Made by a program: the position numbers and the translations under genes. From Chitinivibrionia bacterium (lineage in GTDB: Bacteria > Krumholzibacteriota > Krumholzibacteriia > WVZY01): 12,770 nt of DNA. Positions 1-6,412 of the stretch are shown one piece after another (the stretch's first letter is position 1; the number at the start of each line of letters is the position of its first letter). The notes beneath the pieces were generated by a model. The model did no database searches and was not told where the DNA came from. It worked only from the letters and a program-made list of their open reading frames with translations. The DNA lies in assembly GCA_016208665.1 (NCBI GenBank), contig JACQXT010000186.1, forward strand, positions 1 through 12,770. Direction: 5' to 3'.

Positions 1-58
1 AGCCGAGCGGAGCGGGCGCAGGTGAGGAAACTACCCGTCCTCCGCGCAAATAAACTCC

Positions 59-526
59 CTAGAACCGGTACGAGAACATGACGATCTTCGGGCGCACCAG
101 CCGCTCGAAATCCTTGAAGGACATTTTGATCAACTCGGTGTGCGAGCCCGCGTTGAATGCGATTTCCTCGTCCTCCGCCAGCCGTTCCGCCGCATAGACA
201 TCCATGCCGTAGAGATTCCCGAACGGCGGCATGGCGCCTATATCGCACTCGGGAAACAGGTTCTTGAACTCCTGCTCCGAGGCGATCTCGACCTCTCCGG
301 CTCCGATGACTTCCTTCAGTTGCTTCAGATCGATCTTGTACGGCGCGGGAAGAACGGCCATGGCCATCGTGCCGCCGATTTTGATCATGACCGTCTTGGC
401 CAGTTCCTTCCCTGGAACGTGCGCGGATGCGGCGATCTTCTGGGCGGTGTAGGCGGGGGAATGGCTGATGGAGACGTACTCGATGTTGTGCGCATCGAGA
501 AACTCCTTGAGCTTCTTTACCGGCAT
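59..526 (-). CDS. YbaK/ProX-type aminoacyl-tRNA deacylase
   Basis: This 155-residue protein has the length and motifs of the YbaK/ProX superfamily. These cytoplasmic enzymes hydrolyse wrongly charged aminoacyl-tRNAs (for example Cys- or Ala-tRNA-Pro) in trans. Visible family marks are the start [12 protein letters not shown] (residues 21-32), the conserved lysine in ELAKTVMIK (K44, the usual catalytic lysine), GAMPPFG in the middle of the chain and FNAGSH near the C-terminus, followed by a hydrophobic end. The start is supported by GAGGAGG 5 bases upstream of the ATG. It lies 52 bases downstream of the LapA-like gene on the same strand and may be the last gene of that transcript. The fold assignment is firm. 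The exact tRNA and amino acid specificity cannot be read from the sequence. Confidence 0.88.
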   Translation of the reverse strand: MPVKKLKEFLDAHNIEYVSISHSPAYTAQKIAASAHVPGKELAKTVMIKIGGTMAMAVLPAPYKIDLKQLKEVIGAGEVEIASEQEFKNLFPECDIGAMPPFGNLYGMDVYAAERLAEDEEIAFNAGSHTELIKMSFKDFERLVRPKIVMFSYRF

Positions 527-578
527 GACAACCTCCTCGTTAAATCACGCATGCGATACGACGGAGGCGAACAGCGAA

Positions 579-773
579 CTACCGAATAACGCTCCGCAGG
601 AACCATCCGATGATGATTCCCGTTATCGCCGTTAGAAATATCAGCAGGGCGCGCGAGATCGATAATCCCCAGAAGAGGAATTCGACCGTCACCACATCGG
701 TGTTCTGCACGATAAAGACAAGCACCAGAACCAGCAGCGAGATGCCGATAATCAACTTCGTTTTCTTGACCAT
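579..773 (-). CDS. LapA-domain (DUF1049) small inner-membrane protein
   Basis: A 64-residue protein made almost entirely of two transmembrane helices, about residues 5-24 and 38-59, joined by the short QNTDVVTVEFLFWGLSISR segment. The spacing of NTDVVTVEFLFW between the helices is typical of the LapA/YciS (DUF1049) family, whose E. coli member works in lipopolysaccharide assembly at the inner membrane. Its ATG lies 4 bases after the stop of the methyltransferase gene, so the two are almost certainly co-transcribed and may be translationally coupled. The RBS (AGGA) is very close to the start. The role in lipopolysaccharide assembly is a family inference. The protein is short and hydrophobic, so other small two-helix membrane proteins cannot be fully excluded. 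Confidence 0.75.
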   Translation of the reverse strand: MVKKTKLIIGISLLVLVLVFIVQNTDVVTVEFLFWGLSISRALLIFLTAITGIIIGWFLRSVIR

Positions 774-777
774 GTTC

Positions 778-1596
778 CTACTTTCTTGCGACCAGGCGGA
801 CGCCGATCAGCTTCGCTACGGGAGAGAAGCGCGCCAGCGCTTTTCCCAACCGGCCTGGGAGCGCATCCAGCATTCTCTCGGCGTACGCAACCGGAAGTCG
901 AGAAATCGGCGGCAGCTTGCCCGTCGCATCGTAGAGGGCTGCGATATGTTTGAAGCCGGCTTCACGGAACATCACCGCCAGCTCCGACGTCGTATATTCC
1001 TTCAGATGCAGCCCGGTCGCGACTTCGTCGAAGTGTTTCGAGATGTCATGGGGGCCGCGGAGGCGGTTCGGCGTAAGGCAAATGTAGATCCCGCCGGGCT
1101 TCAAGGCGGCGAACACGTTCCGCACCTGCTCCAGCGCGTCTTCCGGATGGAGGTGCTCCATCAGCTGGTTGCTGTACGCGACGTCGATGCTCTCCGGCGG
1201 AACGGGCACGCTCGTGCCGTCCGAGAGGCGGAGCTCGAAGTTCCCGGGGACCGAGGCGCTTCGCGTGATTTCTTCAGACACGTCGACCGCGTACACCACG
1301 CGCACCATTCGTGCGACCTCGAACGCCATCTCGCAGTCTCCGGGACCCAGCTGGAGGAAAACCTGCCCGGGTTCGAGAAATCGCCTCAGCAGATCGACCT
1401 GGGCGAGCGCTTCCCGCCTCCGCTCGAGCGGATCCACTTTGCGCGCAAGCTGCGGATGGTGCGGCAATCTCCTGAACAATTCGTCGTACACCGAGCCGTA
1501 CAAACCGATCCGGTCGCTTCTTTGCGCATTGCGCAGCCTGGCGGCCAGCTCCTTCTCGATTTCATAATGCTCTCGTATTTGTTCAGGCGTTCTCAT
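778..1596 (-). CDS. Class I SAM-dependent methyltransferase
   Basis: A 272-residue soluble protein with the Rossmann methyltransferase pattern of the Methyltransf_11/UbiE-like kind. Motif I is FLQLGPGDCEM (about residues 80-90), the acidic residue that would bind the SAM ribose is D105 in YAVDVSEE, motif II is DVAYSNQLMEHL (138-149), and LKPGG (165-169) is the usual strand-5 turn. A charged helical region of about 75 residues precedes the domain. The substrate is not recognisable. The start follows a clear promoter at 1626-1655 and a short leader of about 22 bases, with only a weak GGA as RBS. The next gene, a LapA-like membrane protein, begins 4 bases after the stop, which hints at a cell-envelope role, but that is inference. 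Confidence 0.85.
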   Translation of the reverse strand: MRTPEQIREHYEIEKELAARLRNAQRSDRIGLYGSVYDELFRRLPHHPQLARKVDPLERRREALAQVDLLRRFLEPGQVFLQLGPGDCEMAFEVARMVRVVYAVDVSEEITRSASVPGNFELRLSDGTSVPVPPESIDVAYSNQLMEHLHPEDALEQVRNVFAALKPGGIYICLTPNRLRGPHDISKHFDEVATGLHLKEYTTSELAVMFREAGFKHIAALYDATGKLPPISRLPVAYAERMLDALPGRLGKALARFSPVAKLIGVRLVARK

Positions 1597-1625
1597 GGCG
1601 TTCCGGAATGCTCGTGTGCGCTATC

Positions 1626-1655
1626 ACTATAGGGCGGTCCCGCCATGAAAGTCAA
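1626..1655 (-). promoter_or_regulatory. Sigma70-type promoter of the methyltransferase-lapA unit
   Basis: Read on the minus strand, TTGACT (1655-1650) and TATAGT (1631-1626) are separated by 18 bases, each one base off consensus. The predicted transcript start near 1619 leaves a leader of about 20 bases before the ATG at 1596. Inside the spacer is a perfect dyad, GGCGG-TC-CCGCC (1633-1644), which could be an operator. The promoter is well supported by pattern and position. The operator role is only inferred. Confidence 0.68.
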
Positions 1656-1843
1656 GCCGCCTCCCGGATTCCGCAACCGCTTGGCGCCGCGAACAATCCC
1701 TGTTCACGGATTTGACACACATTCCGATTCCTTGTAAGCTCTCCCCGTACGATGGCCTCAACTTGCGTTTGATCGGCGAGTATGCGCGCGACATCGAACA
1801 GGAGACCAACCGGATCGCCGCGGGATTCGTGAGCGCGTTCTGA
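1649..1843 (+). pseudogene. Possible 3' remnant of an unidentified coding sequence
   Basis: The frame ending at the TGA of 1841-1843 is open back to a TGA at 1646-1648 but has no credible start. Its last 33 codons (from 1742) read as a normal amphipathic C-terminus (LIGEYARDIEQETNRIAAGF) and about 85% of them end in G or C, like the real genes around it. Upstream of about 1740 the translation looks less natural. I read this as the surviving tail of a truncated gene on the plus strand. No family is recognised. It could also be chance in GC-rich DNA. Apart from the flanking promoter and RBS, the stretch 1597-1872 holds nothing else that I can support. Confidence 0.3.
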
Positions 1844-1855
1844 CCGGCTATGCCT

Positions 1856-1864
1856 GAGGAGGGG
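1856..1864 (+). promoter_or_regulatory. Strong ribosome binding site for the thioredoxin-barrel gene
   Basis: GAGGAGGGG lies 8 bases before the ATG at 1873. It fixes that codon as the start and gives a clean signal peptide. Confidence 0.7.
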
Positions 1865-1872
1865 ATGCCGTT

Positions 1873-3855
1873 ATGAGGGATGTTCTTCGCGCGTTCTTTG
1901 CATGCGCGCTGCTGGTTGTCGCGGCGCCGTCTCATGGAAAGGCGGCCGGGACGACGGCTCTCGGAGCCGCACCGGCCTTCGATCTGCAGCTCCTGAACGG
2001 CGGCGGCTCCATGGCTTCCGCCGAGCTCTTTTCATCCTTCGAGCATACGTTTCTTCTCTTCTGGGACAGCGGCTGCCCTCACTGCGTGGAGATGCTCGCG
2101 GGATGCGAGGCTTTTTACCGGAAGCATTTCGGAGAAGAGACGACCGTCGTGGGAATTCTCGGCGATGCCGGAGACGTGCTGCACGCGCGAGGCGTGCTGG
2201 AGGCGGAAGACATATCGTTCTTCCAACTGATCGATCCGGGCGGCGGGACCGCACGGGCGTATGATGTTCCGCTTTCGACGGCGGCGCTCGTTCTCGTGGA
2301 CAGGGACGGCGTGATGTGCGATCGCTCCGTCGATCCCGCGGGAGACATCGGCGCCGTCATGGAAGGGATGCTCGCCCGCCGGGATGCGGCGGCGCCCGAA
2401 GGCGAATCCGCCGAGCAAACGGGCGTCACACCCGCCTCGGCGCCGAAGGCATCCTCGGATTGGGTCTTCTCCGGACGCCAGCGCATCCGATTTCTCGGCA
2501 TCGACTCCCGGGGCGGCGCTCCTGCAGGGCTCTACGGGGAAGATGTTTCCCCGGGAAACAACGTTCACTACCGCTTCGAGTTCGAGGCTTCGCGGATGAT
2601 CAACCGGCACGTGAGGGCCGGAGGACTTCTAAGAATCAGCAACGAAGGCGATGACGTCCTGAGGGCGGGCCCCCAGTACCTCGGCTCCGAATGGGGCAGC
2701 GCGTTCGCCGAACTGAGCGCGAACGATGCGAACCTCAGGCTGGGCTACTATACGATCGCCATGACGCCTCTCACGCTCATGCGGTGGGACTGGGACGACA
2801 ACCCGCGCATCGGCGGCGACGCCGGATGCGGCTGCGGGGCGACCGGGGGGGTGCTCCTCGTCGAAAGCCTTGAGGAGTTGGCCCCCGAACTCGTGCTCGA
2901 AGGCGGGCTCGCCTCGTACGATCGCTCCCGCCTGAGGACGAGGCTCTTCTACGCGATACCGCGGAGGGCGAAGGAGCTTTCCTACGTGAGCGGCCCCCAA
3001 GGAGAGGCAAACAGGGCGCAGTACTCGCTCGAGACGTTCGGATTCGAAACGCTCTACCAGCGCCATGACAAGCGCACCTCGTCTTTCTGGAAGGCGGGGC
3101 TGCATATCGCCGGCACGAGGGAAAACAAACGGTCGGTCGATTTCATCGCGCTTCGCTATCCCGTACCCGATCCCTGGCGCAGGTCGGTCATCGTGACGGC
3201 TTCCGCGCGAATTCCCCTCGTCCGCTTCGTCGGCGTGGCCGGGGAATGGATCGTATGGAACAGAATGGACGTGGATTCGCTCAATAAGGTCTACCACGAC
3301 ATGTACGCCTTCGAGTGGCGCTCCTCCCATGCGCACTACGACGGCGAGGGAGGCATCGCGGGAATCGCGTTCGAGCACTCGCAGAATCTCTACGCAAAGT
3401 GCGATTACCTCCGCCTCGACGGAGGTTTCTACTCGCTGTTTGCGGCCCTTTCGTATGCACCCGACCGGGAGGGCGTCCGTTTTTCCGGCAAGGCTCCTAT
3501 CCCGCTCGCGCATTCGGCCGTGTCGTTTTTTTACAAGCGGCTGCGCGAGCTGAAAGCCGCTGCAGGCGTCGAGCGGGAATACGAATCCATCGCCGGCGTT
3601 TCCGTCGATATGGACCTGCCGAACGGTGCGGGAGGAAGCATCGGATGGATGGACAGAGGCGCGTGGAGGAAGGGCGCGATCGATTCGTTCGACGATTCAC
3701 GGTGGGCGCTAGGGCTCGCAGGAAGGTATCGCTTCACGAAGACGGCCCTCCTCGAGCTGCACTATCAGCGGGTAGCCACAACGGTATGGCATGGAGGCGA
3801 CGAGCGGGAGTCTCTCGCAAATCTCTACAGTCTCTCTATGTCGTCAAGTTTTTAG
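1873..3855 (+). CDS. Thioredoxin-like domain fused to predicted outer-membrane beta-barrel
   Basis: A 660-residue exported protein. Residues 1-25 form a signal peptide with hydrophobic core FFACALLVVAA. Residues 30-165 resemble a TlpA/redoxin-type thioredoxin fold: FWDSGCPHC gives the active-site pair C68/C71, and STAALVLVDRDG is the late strand. The residue before that Thr is Ser instead of the usual cis-proline. A low-complexity Ala/Pro/Glu linker (about 170-195) leads to about 465 residues of alternating polar/hydrophobic strands rich in Tyr, Trp, Gly and Arg, ending SLSMSSSF. The terminal Phe is the classic BAM-recognised end of outer-membrane barrels. A CGCG pair (C319, C321) sits in a predicted loop. 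I infer an outer-membrane barrel carrying a periplasmic redox domain. Transported substrate and redox partner are unknown. No neighbour is clearly co-transcribed. Confidence 0.72.
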   Translation: MRDVLRAFFACALLVVAAPSHGKAAGTTALGAAPAFDLQLLNGGGSMASAELFSSFEHTFLLFWDSGCPHCVEMLAGCEAFYRKHFGEETTVVGILGDAGDVLHARGVLEAEDISFFQLIDPGGGTARAYDVPLSTAALVLVDRDGVMCDRSVDPAGDIGAVMEGMLARRDAAAPEGESAEQTGVTPASAPKASSDWVFSGRQRIRFLGIDSRGGAPAGLYGEDVSPGNNVHYRFEFEASRMINRHVRAGGLLRISNEGDDVLRAGPQYLGSEWGSAFAELSANDANLRLGYYTIAMTPLTLMRWDWDDNPRIGGDAGCGCGATGGVLLVESLEELAPELVLEGGLASYDRSRLRTRLFYAIPRRAKELSYVSGPQGEANRAQYSLETFGFETLYQRHDKRTSSFWKAGLHIAGTRENKRSVDFIALRYPVPDPWRRSVIVTASARIPLVRFVGVAGEWIVWNRMDVDSLNKVYHDMYAFEWRSSHAHYDGEGGIAGIAFEHSQNLYAKCDYLRLDGGFYSLFAALSYAPDREGVRFSGKAPIPLAHSAVSFFYKRLRELKAAAGVEREYESIAGVSVDMDLPNGAGGSIGWMDRGAWRKGAIDSFDDSRWALGLAGRYRFTKTALLELHYQRVATTVWHGGDERESLANLYSLSMSSSF

Positions 3856-3988
3856 CGGTTTGCATCGAATTAGCTCCATCGGCAGATGCATATGCGTGAC
3901 AAGGCGCTTCGGGAAGCGTTTGCCCAGCGTTTTCGAGGACTTGGCGGAGCGCCCCGAAATAAGGTTTTGTTTACAGTTAACATATTCC

Positions 3989-4017
3989 TTGACAGGGACA
4001 TGAAAGAGGAATAGAAT
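3989..4017 (+). promoter_or_regulatory. Near-consensus sigma70 promoter of the secreted-protein cluster
   Basis: TTGACA (3989-3994), a 17-base spacer, then TAGAAT (4012-4017), only one base from full consensus. The predicted start near 4024 gives a leader of about 15 bases with AAAGGAGAG just before the ATG at 4039. It stands ahead of a run of same-strand secreted-protein genes to 8631, with gaps of 38 bases or less, and is the only strong promoter seen for them. The stretch 3856-3988 shows only weak dyads (such as CGCTT-CGGG-AAGCG at 3905-3918) without a T-run, so no terminator is called for the gene upstream. Confidence 0.78.
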
Positions 4018-4038
4018 AATCGTGCAAAAGGAGAGAAT

Positions 4039-4305
4039 ATGTTTCCTTCGGCATGCAACCGCTTATCCGTATTTGCGTCCCGCCTGGTTATTTCCTCGCT
4101 ACTCATGTTACTTTTCTCCATTCTCATTTCTTCCGCATCAGCCCGCACATGGCACATCAAGGCTCAGGGAGTGCAAGGACCCCCGGATATTGAGACAGCG
4201 GTGGAATGTAATGTCGCGGCGGGTTATGCAGTGGCGGTTGACCTTAGTCCGCATCATATTTCGAGGAGGACCTCTATCAAATGCGCTACCGGTGGTTGGT
4301 ATTGA
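4039..4305 (+). pseudogene. Truncated leader of a secreted beta-helix-type protein
   Basis: An 88-codon ORF directly after a strong promoter and RBS. Residues 1-35 are a signal peptide (core LVISSLLMLLFSILISSASA), then RTWHIKAQGVQGPPDIETAV follows. That matches the usual opening of secreted right-handed beta-helix proteins, where TWxIxxDGTGDxPTIQxAI begins the helix. After about residue 60 the reading becomes unprotein-like (HHISRRTSIKC) and stops, overlapping the next gene by 25 bases. In another frame, just before 4281, the codons read YFEEDLYQ, which would suit the first beta-helix coil. I therefore infer a gene cut down by frameshift and deletion, leaving promoter, signal peptide and a stub. 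It could alternatively be a short leader peptide coupled to the next gene. Confidence 0.5.
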
Positions 4306-4769
4306 GTACAGTCCTGTTGTTGATCGCTTGTGTCGCGCCAGCATCTGGTGAGATAGTCAAGGGGTATGGGACACTGGATCAAGGCTGCTGGGATTTTAGC
4401 AAAGAGAAATCGGTTCGCGATTGGGACCCAGGTGCGGATGCGTGCATTGCCTACATCATTGACCCTCCGATCGGGTTCATGGTGGCTACGGCCAACTATG
4501 CAACCGTCGCCGTCATTGACAGCGCGTTCGACGACGTTACGACGGCACCCGAAGACAGCTCGGCGTATGTGTATGATTATCTTGCGTTCGACTTCGTTAC
4601 TTACGTCGTCCATACGGCGGAGGGTCATTATGCGAAGTTTCACATTCTGCAGTTCATTCCACTCGTGATCATCGAGTACGCCTATCAATCTGACGGGAGC
4701 CGCAATCTGGATACGAGCGTCCCGGTGGATGCTACAAGCTGGGGTCGAATCAAAGCACTTTATCAGTGA
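4281..4769 (+). CDS. HmuY-like secreted protein or lipoprotein with WGxIKxxY C-terminus
   Basis: A 162-residue exported protein. The signal peptide holds a lipobox, LIAC, with C17 as possible lipidated cysteine. SPase I cleavage after PASG (residue 23) is the alternative. The mature part has CWDFSKEKSV, DDVTTAPEDSSAY, then YVVHTAEGHYAKFHIL and IIEYAYQSDGSRNLD. This order resembles HmuY-type beta-sandwich proteins, where a (T/K)xxGkYAKhxhh strand is followed by a YxYQ strand. Characterised HmuY binds haem, but these ligand residues cannot be identified here, so haem binding should not be assumed. The last 18 residues end VPVDATSWGRIKALYQ, a motif nearly repeated at the end of the CBM6-like protein at 8710. 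GAGGAGG (4263-4269) precedes the ATG by 11 bases. The gene lies between the beta-helix stub and the peptidase on one probable transcript. Confidence 0.62.
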   Translation: MRYRWLVLSTVLLLIACVAPASGEIVKGYGTLDQGCWDFSKEKSVRDWDPGADACIAYIIDPPIGFMVATANYATVAVIDSAFDDVTTAPEDSSAYVYDYLAFDFVTYVVHTAEGHYAKFHILQFIPLVIIEYAYQSDGSRNLDTSVPVDATSWGRIKALYQ

Positions 4770-4807
4770 CACAGCCAAAGCGCTCAGATCATTGAAAGGA
4801 GCGGAAA

Positions 4808-6412
4808 ATGAAGAGGAGCAGTGCGCTTGGAATGGCAATGATCATCGTTATGAGTCTCGCAGGAAAGGGATGGACTGTCGAGGAACCACCGGATTCACTC
4901 CCAGATCCGTCAGAATGGGCTGGGTGGCAGAGCTACAGTCGCTTTGACATTGAAACAACCTATCCTTCCTTCGGGGCGGTGTTCGATGTTCTGGTTAGCT
5001 CCAGTGTAAATGAAGAATGGGACTCCACCACAATGGCAACCTTCATCCAGTTCGTGTTAGATGAAGAAGAATCAAATGACACGGACATCTTCCCTAGAAT
5101 GTGGAGTTATTTTTGTTATGCAGATACTGGCTCAGTGTACGATGGGATTGAATATGGAGCTTATAATTCGATTCTTCTCTACATCTATGACAGTTCGGAT
5201 TTCTCTTGCCCACCCAGTTCGAACTGGTACTGCCTGGGATATTCGTGGTTCAACGGGGCCTTTCCTGATGAGTTGGTGTTGAGCGCATCGGATGGAAAAA
5301 CGCCTGATGAAGTGGCTCGCGATGCGTTTGCGCACGAACTGCAGCATCTCTGTTGGGTTGCCAACGGTTATCCTTCTATGTACCGCAATGCGAATGAATC
5401 TATGTCCACAGCGGCGGAGTACATGTGGAAATCATGGGAAGTCCAGCCAGCAAATATCTACGATATTTCGTACGATGCGAGTGTGTTTCGCTGTGAGCAT
5501 TGTGATCCTCCTAGGAAATACCTTGTGGAGCGGAACTGGATGGGCTACCTCTATGACTATTTTCGCGGCTCCCCGACTGATCCCAGTGATGATCTGATCT
5601 ACAAGTGGATTCGTCAGAAAGATGAGATAGGGTCTGGCGAGGTGACAATGCGTACATTGGCTCAGGTGCTTGGGGGATCGGAGTACGATTGGATTGATGG
5701 GTCGACCGGGGACGAGCGTCTCGCCACGGCATTTCAGTGGTTCCTAGTGGCAAAGTTCTGCGACGCTCCAGATTTCGCATTCGACTCAAGGTTTGGATAT
5801 GAAGATTTCAGTCCGGTGCGTGTAGCCGGATTGTTCTTGGATCTCGATTCTTCTATCCCGCCAGGTAATACTCCGCAACTTCCCGTGGATTGTCCTGGTG
5901 AGACCAGACGCGGCTATTGCCCAAATCTTGATCCGCCGGTACCACCAGAAAACAGCGGTCCATGGAACGTGCGTATTCTTCCACCATCGTACGAACTCGG
6001 TGTCGAGAGCGAGAATGCGATGACTGAGGTTTCGGGTATCTATCGAGACGGGGACGACACGCCCGCTGATATGACCGACGGGGATAAGTCTCGGGACTAT
6101 ATCGATATTGCGATTTACGGCACCGACTACATCATCTTCAAGGCCGGAGACTATTACCAAGACGACGATGGACACGAGTTTCATTTTTCACTCGAAGGCG
6201 AGAGCCCAACTCCTCCCACGGACAATACCGAAGTGAAGGCGTGGGTCATTGGGTATAACTCGGAGGAGGACACGCTCCAACTCCATCCCGAAGACATCGT
6301 CTTCATCGAACCGATGGGCATTCATCCGGACAGCACGAGTGGAAGCATAGTCGTGACCGATTTTGGGGCGGCATCAAGTCCGTTGTCACCGCGATCACCC
6401 TCGTGGAGATAA
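4808..6412 (+). CDS. Secreted HExxH zinc metallopeptidase (N-terminal part of a frameshifted protein)
   Basis: A 534-codon ORF with AAGGAG 6 bases before the ATG and a signal peptide (core ALGMAMIIVMSLAG). The peptidase signature is FAHELQHLCW, with H176, E177 and H180 as zinc ligands and base. NESMSTAAEYMW follows, in which E197 (or E204) would be the third ligand, so it is a gluzincin reminiscent of M30-like secreted peptidases. Residues about 385-520 look like beta-sandwich modules. From about residue 519 the frame turns into Ser/Pro/Arg-rich nonsense (SSPLSPRSPSWR) and stops, while the -1 frame becomes protein-like at the same point (GGIKSVVTAITLVE) and runs on into the 6403-8037 reading. 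I infer that the two ORFs are one protein of about 1,075 residues split by an indel. Substrate is unknown. It probably acts outside the cell. Confidence 0.75.
   Translation: MKRSSALGMAMIIVMSLAGKGWTVEEPPDSLPDPSEWAGWQSYSRFDIETTYPSFGAVFDVLVSSSVNEEWDSTTMATFIQFVLDEEESNDTDIFPRMWSYFCYADTGSVYDGIEYGAYNSILLYIYDSSDFSCPPSSNWYCLGYSWFNGAFPDELVLSASDGKTPDEVARDAFAHELQHLCWVANGYPSMYRNANESMSTAAEYMWKSWEVQPANIYDISYDASVFRCEHCDPPRKYLVERNWMGYLYDYFRGSPTDPSDDLIYKWIRQKDEIGSGEVTMRTLAQVLGGSEYDWIDGSTGDERLATAFQWFLVAKFCDAPDFAFDSRFGYEDFSPVRVAGLFLDLDSSIPPGNTPQLPVDCPGETRRGYCPNLDPPVPPENSGPWNVRILPPSYELGVESENAMTEVSGIYRDGDDTPADMTDGDKSRDYIDIAIYGTDYIIFKAGDYYQDDDGHEFHFSLEGESPTPPTDNTEVKAWVIGYNSEEDTLQLHPEDIVFIEPMGIHPDSTSGSIVVTDFGAASSPLSPRSPSWR
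6361..6372 (+). other. Probable frameshift site joining the peptidase and beta-helix readings
   Basis: A TTTTGGGG run (6361-6368) followed by CGGC lies where frame 2 loses and frame 1 gains coding character. Taking out two G residues, or adding one, gives DFGGIKSVV or DFGGGIKSVV in continuous reading. The second ORF otherwise begins with an unsupported GTG, without RBS or signal peptide. Mutation, sequencing error in the homopolymer, and recoding are all possible. The run does not meet the X XXY YYZ tandem-slip rule in the peptidase frame. Confidence 0.65.

Noticed and set aside
610..1632. 340-codon plus-strand ORF antisense to the methyltransferase and LapA-like genes
   Set aside because: Its translation is rich in Arg, His and Gln without domain pattern, and it mirrors two well-supported minus-strand genes in GC-rich DNA.
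1712..1740. Promoter for the thioredoxin-barrel gene at TTGACA 1712
   Set aside because: The -35 box is perfect but no acceptable -10 box follows at 16-18 bases (TAAGCT at 17 matches three of six).
1627..1935. 102-codon minus-strand ORF between the methyltransferase and barrel genes
   Set aside because: No RBS, low-quality composition, and it overlaps the promoter of the methyltransferase gene and the start of the barrel gene.
2629..3513. 294-codon minus-strand ORF inside the thioredoxin-barrel gene
   Set aside because: Composition is typical of an antisense shadow. The plus-strand gene has RBS, signal peptide and recognisable domains.
3905..3953. Possible terminator after the thioredoxin-barrel gene
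   Set aside because: The dyads are short or have a very long loop and none is followed by a T-run.
6361..6368. TTTTGGGG as a programmed -1 frameshift site
   Set aside because: In the peptidase frame it reads T TTT GGG, which does not allow tandem re-pairing, and no downstream stimulatory structure was evident. An indel is simpler.
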